Below are positions 18,501-26,757 of a stretch of DNA of 64,000 bases, piece after piece. The translations under genes and the position numbers were made by a program. Position 1 is the stretch's first letter, and the number at the start of each line of letters is the position of its first letter. The notes under the pieces are model-generated. The model was not told the origin of the DNA, did not search any database, and worked only from the letters and a program-made list of their open reading frames with translations. This DNA comes from SZAS-18 sp038322235 (lineage in GTDB: Bacteria; Verrucomicrobiota; Verrucomicrobiia; Chthoniobacterales; SZAS-18): positions 7,679-71,678 of the forward strand of contig JBBQFQ010000024.1 of NCBI GenBank assembly GCA_038322235.1. The letters run 5' to 3'.

Positions 18501-19081
18501 CCGGATACGATGCGGCCAGTCGCCGCGCGCGGGCCCAATTCACGAGCGCGGCGGGCACCTTCGCGCTCGAAGCGGGCCTGGAGGTCGACGGCGAGGGGAA
18601 ACAAATGCCACCCCAACTCCTCTCCGCGACGATGGATGGAAAACCCGTCTACCCCGCCGCGGACGTGATGCGCGAGACGCCCACCTGCGGCTACGGCTGG
18701 AACGCCGTTGCGAAGGGGGGCGCGAAGTTCGAGGCGAGCGACGCGGCGAAACCGGTACGCGTGTTCCTCGAAACGACCGCCGCTCACGATCGGTTCATCG
18801 CCTGGAACCCGCAGGCGAATCCCGCCGTCCTCTCGCTTAGTCTCCCGTCCGGTGCGCGAATTTCATCGACCGCACCGGTCGGCGTCTGCCGCTTCGAAGC
18901 AGATGCGGTCGGCCGGGCGATCCGGGCGGATCGAATTGTCCCGGCGGAAGGCGCGGCAGTCTCGCTCCTCTTCGACGGGTTCGCGGCCCCCCCGGAGGTC
19001 ACGCTGAACGGGAAGGCCGCGAAGCTCGTCGAATCGGCCGCTCCGGGGGTCGCTGGACGGCGCTGGGTCGTCCCGTTCTGA
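15593..19081 (+). CDS. Very large secreted protein of unknown function (1162 residues)
   Basis: A signal peptide (1-24, LLFAALALAGSLLQAAE) and no further membrane segment point to a periplasmic, surface or secreted protein. The middle (about 390-760) is rich in Trp, His and Tyr (DGFEMAADFSEWQLASE, WLANHWIWNDGSGQEHLDHYYLG, LEYLLGSQDGLQYMMHSLSRRG). This helical, aromatic-rich region followed by a beta-rich C-terminal half (TWELWVNGERVQRLPV, VSLLFDGFAAPPEVTLNGK) is the overall shape of heparinase II/III-type polysaccharide lyases or glycosidases. I see no catalytic motif that proves it. It stands alone, with no sulfatase or sugar-binding gene nearby. Confidence 0.55.
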   Translation: MNILCVRPGLLFAALALAGSLLQAAEPESPVRLVVEHPQTMGMSRFRAQWDTPLPLAEDGARNWWGGVKDEPRGAYADWSEAGRKGASGALACDALNRSLLVRFPEAAERIAAALRTGRSIARVEIVLPFLDEELFPPGTPDWPGPESYNYRANWGVKDLYRQSRARWHVVASALRRPWIADPAVGPTLNAAVRGAVHWRKYGAQDEEADRFPAVFGPAEVSSAVPEGRLDVTAALLDPAFGPSLRDRLRTFADCGVIIRKWESYDHRYFRGVYEFATATGGRGILFRTPRLEVTLTAKRGERVDSLRPPADIPALVAAARSPAGPVGRATAVVPSPEEIGRIAAAADRRPAWADEIQWRRVRELVDLQGSADRGQPRWCQFLPPHLLEFTRRALPKDAAGQIDPAAFAAATYGVWIDKLIGRQTRGWDGFEMAADFSEWQLASEILPGPAVDAIRRYWVDWLMPDRETCPRDQLMNPEWMDGSLIHPMADQLAAKKPGSPTSVEAEDSYWLKTGDWRGNKSFFRSGFMFTESTQNFNTTSSIGAAVFGNVIGSPRAIADGRHGVQEWLANHWIWNDGSGQEHLDHYYLGVTLKGLKTLVNGAPDAPTRLLADGLLAKGMEETIAAWHPHLRRFIAPSSRTSLEYLLGSQDGLQYMMHSLSRRGALTDPDRKTLPGNLPVFTTETSASLTARLALPGPWAPPELAALVDEKPLPWEATHSFQRNWRRTWLGEHYGMGSSTAGAGRIQAMAQWRREDREVRSALDLGTLDLRFGANETRWMNDAPGWIGSPGYQVIAQTGHTWLALGVPAVTSAGPAGREGGADLRSLQHSIGFFDLRPDAPTWELWVNGERVQRLPVAARAGQPIVIRDGVTYLGIIALPPPGDPTAGEVRLEAGRPQENLPAANPPLSVTPALVIHSFVERRSEAFLPDTDWLAFARRFTGFAIQLSDAHEQPDFTAFRTAFEKTAVATGYDAASRRARAQFTSAAGTFALEAGLEVDGEGKQMPPQLLSATMDGKPVYPAADVMRETPTCGYGWNAVAKGGAKFEASDAAKPVRVFLETTAAHDRFIAWNPQANPAVLSLSLPSGARISSTAPVGVCRFEADAVGRAIRADRIVPAEGAAVSLLFDGFAAPPEVTLNGKAAKLVESAAPGVAGRRWVVPF

Positions 19082-19125
19082 GGACGCGACGGGCGAGCGG
19101 CGGCTCGCGGGCTCCCTGCCGGTCC

Positions 19126-19542
19126 TCAGCTTTCTGACGCGATCCCGCGCAGGCGCCGCCACACGTTCGCGAGTCCACGCAGGCGCGTCGGTGACAACTC
19201 GCCGTCGAGCCCGAGGTCCGCCCAGACCGGGCATTCGTCCGGCAACGCGGCCACATCCGCGACGAGCTGATCCTCGACGATGGCGCAGAGCAACGCGGCG
19301 AGCCCTTTCACCATCGCGGACTCGCAATCGCCCCGAAACCGCATGTGCCCATTCACGGCCTCGCCGGTGAGCCAGACCCGCGAGACACAGCCGGGAACGA
19401 GCGCGCTCTCCGTCCGCTCGCCGTCGCGCAACGCGGGAAGTTTCCGGCCACGGTCCGCGAGCGTCGAGAGTCGCTCCTGGGTTCCCGGGAGCACGCGGAG
19501 GCGGCGGACAAACTCGGACTGGCGGGCCTCGACGGGATTCAT
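19126..19542 (-). CDS. sufE: SufE family sulfur-acceptor protein
   Basis: A 138-residue protein that accepts sulfur from a cysteine desulfurase such as SufS during Fe-S cluster assembly. The active-site Cys52 lies in VPGCVSRVWL, the position of the conserved Cys in SufE, and the GDCESAMVKGLAALLC helix is typical. Its start overlaps the DUF167 stop by ATGA (19539-19542). No sufBCDS genes are in the window, so it works with components encoded elsewhere. Confidence 0.9.
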   Translation of the reverse strand: MNPVEARQSEFVRRLRVLPGTQERLSTLADRGRKLPALRDGERTESALVPGCVSRVWLTGEAVNGHMRFRGDCESAMVKGLAALLCAIVEDQLVADVAALPDECPVWADLGLDGELSPTRLRGLANVWRRLRGIASES

Positions 19543-19811
19543 TTTGCGGCGCCGAGCAGGGCGGTCTCCACGTCGCCGGGGAAACCCGTGATCCCGACCG
19601 TCTTCTGCCGGGACTTCCCCCCGCGAACGAGGGTGATCGCGCCGCGCGTGAGGCCGAGGGTTTCCGCGAGAAAGCGGATCAGTTCTTCATTCGCGCGGCC
19701 CTCGACGGCGGGCGCGTGCAACTTCAGCTTCACGGCGTCGCCATGCCGGCCGATCACTTCGCTGCGCGGCGCGTTTGGCGTCGTGTGGATCGCAACCATC
19801 TGGGTGCTCAT
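19539..19811 (-). CDS. DUF167 (YggU-like) family protein
   Basis: A 90-residue alpha/beta protein with the family pattern: IHTTPNAPRSEVIG, DAVKLKLHAPAVEGRANEELIRFLAETLGL and LVRGGKSRQKTVGITG. The function of this family is still unclear. It is sandwiched between the beta-lactamase-fold hydrolase and sufE with four-base overlaps on both sides, so all three genes form one translationally coupled operon. Confidence 0.88.
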   Translation of the reverse strand: MSTQMVAIHTTPNAPRSEVIGRHGDAVKLKLHAPAVEGRANEELIRFLAETLGLTRGAITLVRGGKSRQKTVGITGFPGDVETALLGAAK

Positions 19812-20854
19812 GCCTCGACCGGCCCGAACTTCCAGATGCCTTCCGCATCTTCGCTGCGGCCCAGGCGTCCCGTCTGCGCGAGATACTCCACGTGGGACGC
19901 GGTCTCGACGAGCGCAAAGGGCCAGTCGGCCGGCTTCAGGACGGTGAAATCGAAGGCTCCCATCGTGACGTCGAGAACCGTGCTCGCACCGCGCTGCTCG
20001 ACGATCTGCTGCATCTTCGCCAGGCGCTCTTCGTGGTGGCCGGCGATGACGCGGGTGCGGTCGGCAAAATCCGTCATGACCCGCCCATGCCCAGGCAGCG
20101 CGAGGTGGACGCCGTAATTCCCCAGTTCCTTCAGCGACGCGAGATAGCGCCCCAGCGGATCGCGCTCGATTCCGGGCCAGAGACCGATGTTTGGGGTGAT
20201 CTCCGGGAGCACCTGATCGCCGGCGATCATGAGAGTGGCGTCCTCGGTGTGAAAGAGCAGATGTCCGTCGCTGTGTCCCGGGGTGTGGACGGCAACCCAG
20301 TCGCGCCCGCCCATCTGAATCCGCTCGCCGGCGCTCAGTGGGTGCACAAGTTCCGGATAGGGCTGCACGGCGCGAGCCGTCGCGACCTCCTGGTTGCCCT
20401 CGGGCATGGATCGGAACATGTCGAGAAACTGCTGCGGAGCGCCACAGCGGCGGGCATGCTCACCGAGATCGCGGTCTCGCGTGGGCGACCGGTGGATCCA
20501 GATCATCTGCACGATCTCCCATTCCCGCGGCGAAAGCCGCACGGGGGCGAGACCGCCGCTCTTCGCCTGCAGCCAGCCGGCGAGCCCAAAATGATCCGGA
20601 TGGCTGTGCGTCAGCACGATCTGGCGGAGGTGCGCGAAATCCAGCCCCAGCTCCGGCACGGCGGCCTCCCAAGCCGCGGTGCCCCGCGGAGTGTTCATCC
20701 CGGTGTCGAGCGCCGTCCAACCGGGGCCGTCCGCATCGCGCAACAAATAGCAATTCACGGCGCCCAGCGCCGTGAACGGCACGGGCACCGAAAGTCGCCA
20801 GATCCGGGGCGCGACCTCCGCCAGCGGGAGGGTGGCCGCATTAGTTAAGGACAT
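19808..20854 (-). CDS. Metallo-beta-lactamase fold hydrolase
   Basis: A 348-residue cytoplasmic hydrolase. The metal-binding motif is THSHPDHFG (H83, H85, D87, H88), with further ligands in HTPGHSDGHLLF, AGDQVL and LPGHG. I chose ATG 20854, which starts MSLTNAATLPLAEVAPRIWRL; the longer open frame upstream is a shadow of the divergent amidohydrolase gene. It resembles the glyoxalase II-like or hydroxyacylglutathione hydrolase-like MBL subgroup, with a C-terminal winged-helix-like tail as in LACTB2. Substrate is unknown. It begins an operon with DUF167 and sufE. Confidence 0.85.
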   Translation of the reverse strand: MSLTNAATLPLAEVAPRIWRLSVPVPFTALGAVNCYLLRDADGPGWTALDTGMNTPRGTAAWEAAVPELGLDFAHLRQIVLTHSHPDHFGLAGWLQAKSGGLAPVRLSPREWEIVQMIWIHRSPTRDRDLGEHARRCGAPQQFLDMFRSMPEGNQEVATARAVQPYPELVHPLSAGERIQMGGRDWVAVHTPGHSDGHLLFHTEDATLMIAGDQVLPEITPNIGLWPGIERDPLGRYLASLKELGNYGVHLALPGHGRVMTDFADRTRVIAGHHEERLAKMQQIVEQRGASTVLDVTMGAFDFTVLKPADWPFALVETASHVEYLAQTGRLGRSEDAEGIWKFGPVEA

Positions 20855-20929
20855 TAAGCAATCACGGCGCGAATGCCCTCGCTGTCGAGGCTTGTCCTGC
20901 GGTCTCCGACGTCTCAAGATCCACGATCC

Positions 20930-22210
20930 ATGCGAATTTTTCCCGCTCTCCTCGCCGTCCTCACCCTCGCCGGACCAGCTTCCGCGCGCACCCTCGTTCA
21001 TGCCGGCGTGCTCATCGACGGCGCCTCCGATCAGCCACGGAAGGAAGTCACCATCGTGATCGACGAGGGCCGCATCGTTGACGTGGCCAGCGGCTACCAG
21101 ACGCCAGGCGCGGGCGACACCGTCATCGATCTGAAGAAGGCCACGGTGCTGCCCGGCTTGATCGACATGCACGTGCATCTCTCGGGGCAGAGCGGACCGC
21201 AGTCGTATCTCGATCGATTCACCCTGGGCACGGCGGACGTCGCCTACCAGACCGCGAACTACGCGCGCATCACCCTCCAGGCTGGCTTCACGAGCGTCCG
21301 GGATCTCGGCGATGGCAGCGGCACCGTCGTGGCGCTCCGCAAGGCCATCGCCGCGGGGATCGCGACGGGCCCGCGCATCTTTGCCGCGGGCAAGTCCATC
21401 GCGACGACGGGAGGCCACGCCGATCCGTCCAACGGGGCCGGGGGGCGCTTCTCGTTCGATGCCGGCCCCGAGATGGGCGTGATCAACGGCCCGGACGATG
21501 CCCGCAAGGCAGTCCGGACCCGCTATAAGGAAGGCTCCGATTTGATCAAGATCACCGCCACCGGCGGGGTGCTCAGCATGGCCGTGAGCAGCCAGAACCC
21601 CCAGTTCCAGGACGACGAGTTGAAGGCCATCGTCGAGACCGCGCGCGACTACGGCTTTCGCGTCGCGGTGCACGCCCACGGCGCGGAAGGGATGAAGCGG
21701 GCGATCCGCGCGGGAGTCGACTCCATCGAGCACGGCACGTTCATGGACGACGAAGTCATCGCGCTGATGAAGCAGAAGGGCACGTGGTACGTCCCCACGA
21801 TCCTCGCCGGCAAGTTCGTCGCCGAAAAGGCGAAGCAGGCGGGATACTTCCCGGCCGTCGTGCGACCCAAGGCGGCGGCCGTCGGACCGAAAATTCAGGA
21901 AACCTTTGCGAAGGCGTACAAGGCCGGGGTCAAGATCGCGTTCGGGACGGACACTGGCGTGTCCGCCCACGGGGATAACGCCCAGGAATTCGCCTACATG
22001 GTGGAGGCGGGAATGCCGCCCATGGCGGCGATCCAGACCGCCACCCGGAATGCCTCCCAACTGCTCGGCGCCGACAAGGATCTCGGCACGATCGAGAAGG
22101 GCAAGTTCGCCGATCTCATCGCCGTGACCGGCGATCCGCTCGCCGACATCAAGCTCCTCCAGCACGTCAGCTTCGTGATGAAGGGCGGCGCCGTCGTGAA
22201 GGCGCCCTGA
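20930..22210 (+). CDS. Secreted amidohydrolase-family metal-dependent hydrolase
   Basis: A 426-residue protein: signal peptide at 1-19 (MRIFPALLAVLTLAGPASA), then an amidohydrolase TIM barrel with the HVH metal motif (H81-H83 in LPGLIDMHVHL), VAVHAHG, SIEHG, FGTDTGVSAHG (a catalytic Asp) and the C-terminal FADLIAVTGDPL. This is the pattern of the Xaa-Pro/imidazolonepropionase-like subgroup that contains exported prolidases. The natural substrate is not predictable. It is divergent from the MBL hydrolase gene. Confidence 0.88.
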   Translation: MRIFPALLAVLTLAGPASARTLVHAGVLIDGASDQPRKEVTIVIDEGRIVDVASGYQTPGAGDTVIDLKKATVLPGLIDMHVHLSGQSGPQSYLDRFTLGTADVAYQTANYARITLQAGFTSVRDLGDGSGTVVALRKAIAAGIATGPRIFAAGKSIATTGGHADPSNGAGGRFSFDAGPEMGVINGPDDARKAVRTRYKEGSDLIKITATGGVLSMAVSSQNPQFQDDELKAIVETARDYGFRVAVHAHGAEGMKRAIRAGVDSIEHGTFMDDEVIALMKQKGTWYVPTILAGKFVAEKAKQAGYFPAVVRPKAAAVGPKIQETFAKAYKAGVKIAFGTDTGVSAHGDNAQEFAYMVEAGMPPMAAIQTATRNASQLLGADKDLGTIEKGKFADLIAVTGDPLADIKLLQHVSFVMKGGAVVKAP

Positions 22211-22260
22211 CGCTCGCAACGCCCCCTTGGCAATGTCGCCGCACCCGCTAACCTGCGCGG

Positions 22261-22911
22261 GTGATTCGCTGGCAGACCATTTACGAAGCGCGCTGGATCC
22301 TTGCGGTCCTGCTCGTCCCGCTCCTCGCCGGACTTTACTGGCGCCACGCCTGGTATGGGATCTCTCTCCTGATCCTCACTCTCGGCCTGGCCCTGTTCGT
22401 CTTTTATTTCTTCCGGGACCCGGATCGGGTCCCGCCGACGGATGACGCCCTCGTGATCGCCGCGGCGGACGGGCTCGTCGCCGACATCAAGGAACTCGAG
22501 GAACCCGAAGTCACGAAGAAGCCGTCCGTACGAATCGGCATCTTTCTCTCGGTCTTTGATGTCCACACCAACAAGGCGCCCGTCGCGGGCAAGGTGATGC
22601 ACAGCCAGCGGCACGAAGGACATTTCTACGACGCTCGCGATCCCAAGGCTTCCGAGCTGAACGAATGCTGGACGTGGGGTTTCGACAATCCCCGGGCGGG
22701 CATCGTGGTCGTGCGACAGATCACGGGCCTGATCGCCCGCCGGATCGTGCCCTGGGCGAAGGTCGGCGACTCCCTCGCGAAGGGGGAACGCTTCGGGATG
22801 ATCCGCTTCGGATCCCGCACCGAGATCTACCTCCCTCCCGGCACCGAGTTGCTCGTGAAGGTGGGCGACCGCGTGAAAGGCGGCGAGACGGTCGTCGCGC
22901 GGCTGAAATAG
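22261..22911 (+). CDS. psd: Phosphatidylserine decarboxylase, short type
   Basis: Makes phosphatidylethanolamine from phosphatidylserine. It is a 216-residue protein of the compact PSD group, with two N-terminal membrane helices (LAVLLVPLLAGLYW and the following segment). Conserved blocks are AADGLVADI, FLSVFDVHTNKAPVAGKV and the pyruvoyl-processing site IRFGSR (G184-S185), where the chain is self-cleaved. A GTG start at 22261 was chosen because it begins at the conserved N-terminus. pssA follows 48 bases later. Confidence 0.92.
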   Translation: MIRWQTIYEARWILAVLLVPLLAGLYWRHAWYGISLLILTLGLALFVFYFFRDPDRVPPTDDALVIAAADGLVADIKELEEPEVTKKPSVRIGIFLSVFDVHTNKAPVAGKVMHSQRHEGHFYDARDPKASELNECWTWGFDNPRAGIVVVRQITGLIARRIVPWAKVGDSLAKGERFGMIRFGSRTEIYLPPGTELLVKVGDRVKGGETVVARLK

Positions 22912-22959
22912 CGCGGCTGGCGTGAAGCCCATCGTCTCCGTCGAAATGACCATCCCCCG

Positions 22960-23826
22960 GTGAAAGACCCCAACGACCCCAAGATTTATCTCCTGCCGAA
23001 TCTGATGACGGCGGGGAACCTTTTCTGTGGGTTCGCCGCGACGCTCCGCATTCTTGAAGGAACCGTCCTGCGCGCAAACGAGGTCGGGGGGATCAATCGC
23101 TTCCGCGAAGCGATCATTCTCATCCTCGCCGCCTGCATTTTTGACATGCTGGACGGCCGCCTCGCCCGACTCGGCGGCCACGAAAGCCCGTTCGGTCGCG
23201 AATTCGATTCCCTCGCGGACATCGTCTCCTTTGGCATCGCACCTGCCCTCATGGTGCACGAGATCGTCCTGCAGGATCTTGATGACCGTTGGAGCCTGAT
23301 CATCGCATTCGTCTACCTCTGTTGCGGCGCGATGCGGCTCGCGCGCTTCAATTGCATCGCCGCCGCGCCCCCGAGCGCTGCGCCGGATGGAAACAAATCA
23401 TTCAAAGGTCTGCCGATCCCCGCCGCCGCGGGGATGATTGCCTCGCTCACGTTGTTCATGCTCTGGCTGGAGGAAGGCGAGCGGACGATTGGCCGGTGGC
23501 GCTGGGGCCTGCCCATCCTGATGCTCTTCCTTTCGTGGATGATGTTCTCCGGTTTCCGCTACCCCAGCTTCAAGGTCATCAACTGGCGCACGAAGCGGAC
23601 GATCCCGGCCTTCATTTTCATCATCCTCCTTCTGGTGCTGACGCTTCAGAACTACCAGTGGATGCCGTTCGTTCTCTTTATGAGCTACCTGCTCTACGGA
23701 TTCCTGCGCCCCTGGCTGTCGCGGAACTGGCGGCGCGAGATCGAAGAGACGATCGAGGGCGAAGAGGACGACGAAGGCGACGAAGGCGACGAGCCGAAGC
23801 CAGCGCCCGCCCCAACGCCGAAGTAG
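22960..23826 (+). CDS. pssA: CDP-diacylglycerol-serine O-phosphatidyltransferase
   Basis: Makes phosphatidylserine from CDP-diacylglycerol and serine. It is a 288-residue membrane protein. The CDP-alcohol phosphotransferase motif DxxDGxxAR...GxxxDxxxD is complete: D62, D65, G66, A69, R70, G79, D83, D87. About seven hydrophobic segments follow, then an acidic C-terminal tail (EGEEDDEGDEGDEP). It starts with GTG. Together with psd it forms the phosphatidylethanolamine branch. Confidence 0.93.
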   Translation: MKDPNDPKIYLLPNLMTAGNLFCGFAATLRILEGTVLRANEVGGINRFREAIILILAACIFDMLDGRLARLGGHESPFGREFDSLADIVSFGIAPALMVHEIVLQDLDDRWSLIIAFVYLCCGAMRLARFNCIAAAPPSAAPDGNKSFKGLPIPAAAGMIASLTLFMLWLEEGERTIGRWRWGLPILMLFLSWMMFSGFRYPSFKVINWRTKRTIPAFIFIILLLVLTLQNYQWMPFVLFMSYLLYGFLRPWLSRNWRREIEETIEGEEDDEGDEGDEPKPAPAPTPK

Positions 23827-23874
23827 CATCCGGCAACCTGTCGGAACGGCTCAATCCGCACGAGACAACGGGCC

Positions 23875-25050
23875 GTGTCCGACTTTCACCAGCACGGATC
23901 CATCACGACGCTGCATCGGCTGGCCGATTCCCAATGGGAGACGGCCGAACCGATGTTGCTGATGAGTGCTTCGCACCGGCACATCGCGCTGGTGCTGCCG
24001 TGCCATGCCGATGACTTCGTGCGCCCGGCCCTGCGGAAGATCCGGCGCGAACTCGAGGACGCGGCATGGCTGCGGAACGCGTTTCTCGTCTGGAACGGCA
24101 TCCCGCAACCGGGCGGAAACCCCGCTGAGGCCGGTCTCGGCGGCATCACCGCGGTGCGCTCGGACGGCGACGCCGCGCGCCAGTTCGGCGAGGGGCTTCG
24201 CGACCGCGGTCTCATCCCGCCCGCGCTTGCCCAGCCCTCGAAGGGCTGGAACGTCTGGCTCGGACTCGGGCTCGCACTCGCGGCTGGGGCCGATGTCATC
24301 GCCGTCCACGACGCCGATATCGCAAGCTACCGCCGCGAGATGCTGGGCCGGTTGTGCCTGCCCGTCGCGCACACGGGGATGCAGTACGCCTTCGCAAAGG
24401 GCTACTATCGCCGGGTGACGGAGGGCGTGATGTTCGGCCGGGTGACGCGGCTGTTCGTCGCACCGCTCGTACGAGCCTGCATCCGGGTCTGCGGCCACCA
24501 TCCGCTCCTCGACCACATTGCGGCGTTTCGCTATCCGCTCGCCGGCGAATGCGCACTCGACGCGGCGACGGCCGCGGACCTGCCGCTCGCGCCGGGTTGG
24601 GGCCTGGAAATCGCGATGCTCTGCGAAACCCACGCGCGCCTGCCGGGCTCGCGGGTCTGCCAGGTCGAACTCGGCCCAAACTACGAGCACAAACACCGAC
24701 CGCTCGCCGGCGAAGCCGGGGGCTTGGTCGGGATGGCAGGGGAAATCGCCCGGACCTTTCTCGCCGGACTGCACGCGGAGGGCATCAGCCTCGATCCCGC
24801 GACCCGCGAAGCGTTGCTCAGCACCTTTGAACGCACGAGCGCGGAAGCGGTGCAACGCCACGCCCATGACGCCCTGCTCAACGGCCTCGATCACGACGAG
24901 GCCGGCGAGGCGGACGCGACGGTGGCCTTCGGCGAGGCATTGCGAAAAGCGCTCGAGACGGCGGCCGAGCCCCCGTCGCTCCTTCCCGCCTGGAAGCGCG
25001 TCCTGGCGCGCTGGCCGGAGGCCTTCGAGGTGCTGCGGGGCTTGCGCTGA
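23875..25050 (+). CDS. Glycosyltransferase family 2/81 protein, GpgS-like
   Basis: A 391-residue GT-A fold transferase, GTG start. The N-terminal LVLPCHADDF strand, the acceptor-type loop PSKGWNVWLGLGLALAAGADVIAVHDADI (DxD at D146 and D148) and the segment LGPNYEHKHRPL near 260 are typical of glucosyl-3-phosphoglycerate synthase-like enzymes. Such enzymes make glucosylglycerate, a compatible solute, or mannosylglycerate in related cases. No companion phosphatase is in the window. It follows pssA by 48 bases, probably co-transcribed. Confidence 0.7.
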   Translation: MSDFHQHGSITTLHRLADSQWETAEPMLLMSASHRHIALVLPCHADDFVRPALRKIRRELEDAAWLRNAFLVWNGIPQPGGNPAEAGLGGITAVRSDGDAARQFGEGLRDRGLIPPALAQPSKGWNVWLGLGLALAAGADVIAVHDADIASYRREMLGRLCLPVAHTGMQYAFAKGYYRRVTEGVMFGRVTRLFVAPLVRACIRVCGHHPLLDHIAAFRYPLAGECALDAATAADLPLAPGWGLEIAMLCETHARLPGSRVCQVELGPNYEHKHRPLAGEAGGLVGMAGEIARTFLAGLHAEGISLDPATREALLSTFERTSAEAVQRHAHDALLNGLDHDEAGEADATVAFGEALRKALETAAEPPSLLPAWKRVLARWPEAFEVLRGLR

Positions 25051-25065
25051 CGAAGCCTCCTCAGA

Positions 25066-26751
25066 TCACTCGTGGCGGCGAAGCGGAAAGACGCGTCGGC
25101 CGGCCGCGTCGACTGCCAGCGCTTCGATCTTCTCCTCCCCGTCCATTCGCGGCGTCGGAATTTCCGCGGCAAAACCCGAAAGCAGCAGGTCGTCACTCCG
25201 CAGTTCCTTCGCGACGTCCGGACGCGCCACGCTGGGCCGGACCGCGGCAAGCACCCGCGCCACCCCGGCCGGCGAGCGGGCGACGACGACGACGAAGTCG
25301 GCGGGAGTTTTCGTCGCGGGACGCATCGCCCAGCCAGAAAACCGGGTTCGGTCGCCCGGGCGTGTCTCCCACGAAAACCAACCGGCGTCCGCCGGCGGCG
25401 GCGAGATCAGCGCCTCAGGCAGCCAGCTCTCCACGGCGGGCGTCCGCATCCAGTGCACCCGACGGAAAAGCCGGGCGCGCCGAACCAGCTTCGCCGGGTC
25501 GGGGTGCATCCGGGCAAAGCCCGGGCTCTCCGGCGCAAACTCCAGCAGATCGAGCGTCAGCCGGTCCTGCTCGCGCTGGTCGCGGTGCTTCTGCATCAAG
25601 CCGACGCCCCCAACCCAGACGGGCAGAGCCAACGCCAGCACCGCCCCCAGCACCGGCCGGGCCACGGCAGGCGCCCGCTGCAAGAGAAAGCCCAGCACAC
25701 CGAGCGTTCCCCAGAGCGCGAAAGTGACATAGCGGCTCGGAGTCGCATTCTCGATGCCAAACCCGAGCCGGCCGAGCGAGGTGAGCATTCCGGAAATCAA
25801 GGCGTAGGCCAGGAGCGTGAGCCAGAGTCGTTCCGCGCGGGAAAGGCGCGACAGCCGGAAAAGCGACGTTCCAAGCACCATGACGGCGGCAAGCGCGAGG
25901 ATCACTCCGAGCGCCTGAGACGCACCGAGCGGGGCGAGCAGTTCGCGTCGATACGTCAGCGGAGCGCCCAGCCAAGCCACGAAAAATGCGGCCAGCTCCC
26001 GCGGCGCGCCGAGCGCGGAAAGCGCCTCGGGGTGGCCATCGGGTCGAACCAGTCCCTGGAAATACCACCAGATGGTGGCACTGCCTGCGACCGCGTACGC
26101 GGCGAAGCTCGCCAGCGTCTGGCGATCGACGTTCCGGGCGACGAGACGAGGCCAGAGCGGGCAGATCAGCAGCCACACCAGCAGGCCATTCGCGAAGGTG
26201 AAGGTCGCGACGAGCGCCAGGGACGCGCACAGCGCACACTGCCCCCGCAGGTCGGCCACCAGCTCCGGGACGCGCAGACCGAGCACGATCGCGAGCGGCG
26301 GTACCCACACGATGAACTGAATCCCCCAAAGCTGATTCTCGGCCTGGGCGGGCGAAAAAAGCAGCGCCGCGGCCGCGAGGCCAAAGGCGGCCTGTTGCCA
26401 GCGGGGCCCGGCAACTTCGCGACGGAGGAGCAGGAAAATGCCGGCCGCGATGGCCCAGGAAAGGTACATCCACGGCTTCACCGTCCACCCCGTCGTGAGC
26501 GCCTGGGCGAGAAAGAGCAAACGCGGCACCGCCTTCCGACTGTCGCCATGCTGGAAGAACCAGTCCCGCCAGTTCCCGATTCCTTCGAGCCGGCGCTCGA
26601 AGAAATTCCCCGGCGTATCCCATTCATCCCAATACGGGACCTCGACGCCAAAATGCGCGACCAGCCAGAGCGAGAGCAACGCGAGCGGCGCACCCGCGAG
26701 CAGCCAGACCCGGAAAGAGGGTGGGTTAAAGGACGGCGAAGCCGGGGACAT
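25066..26751 (-). CDS. Polytopic membrane protein, GT-C-like (downstream paralogue)
   Basis: A 561-residue protein with about ten to twelve transmembrane segments and a soluble C-terminal domain of about 150 residues. The first extracytoplasmic loop contains VPYWDEWDTPG (near residue 37), an acidic motif placed where GT-C glycosyltransferases keep their catalytic Asp residues. SPAQAENQLWGIQF is conserved with the neighbour. I infer a GT-C-like envelope glycosyltransferase or polysaccharide-related membrane protein. The adjacent gene 26758-28431 is a clear paralogue, lying 6 bases upstream in the same transcript. Confidence 0.55.
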   Translation of the reverse strand: MSPASPSFNPPSFRVWLLAGAPLALLSLWLVAHFGVEVPYWDEWDTPGNFFERRLEGIGNWRDWFFQHGDSRKAVPRLLFLAQALTTGWTVKPWMYLSWAIAAGIFLLLRREVAGPRWQQAAFGLAAAALLFSPAQAENQLWGIQFIVWVPPLAIVLGLRVPELVADLRGQCALCASLALVATFTFANGLLVWLLICPLWPRLVARNVDRQTLASFAAYAVAGSATIWWYFQGLVRPDGHPEALSALGAPRELAAFFVAWLGAPLTYRRELLAPLGASQALGVILALAAVMVLGTSLFRLSRLSRAERLWLTLLAYALISGMLTSLGRLGFGIENATPSRYVTFALWGTLGVLGFLLQRAPAVARPVLGAVLALALPVWVGGVGLMQKHRDQREQDRLTLDLLEFAPESPGFARMHPDPAKLVRRARLFRRVHWMRTPAVESWLPEALISPPPADAGWFSWETRPGDRTRFSGWAMRPATKTPADFVVVVARSPAGVARVLAAVRPSVARPDVAKELRSDDLLLSGFAAEIPTPRMDGEEKIEALAVDAAGRRVFPLRRHE

Positions 26752-26757
26752 GCGCAG

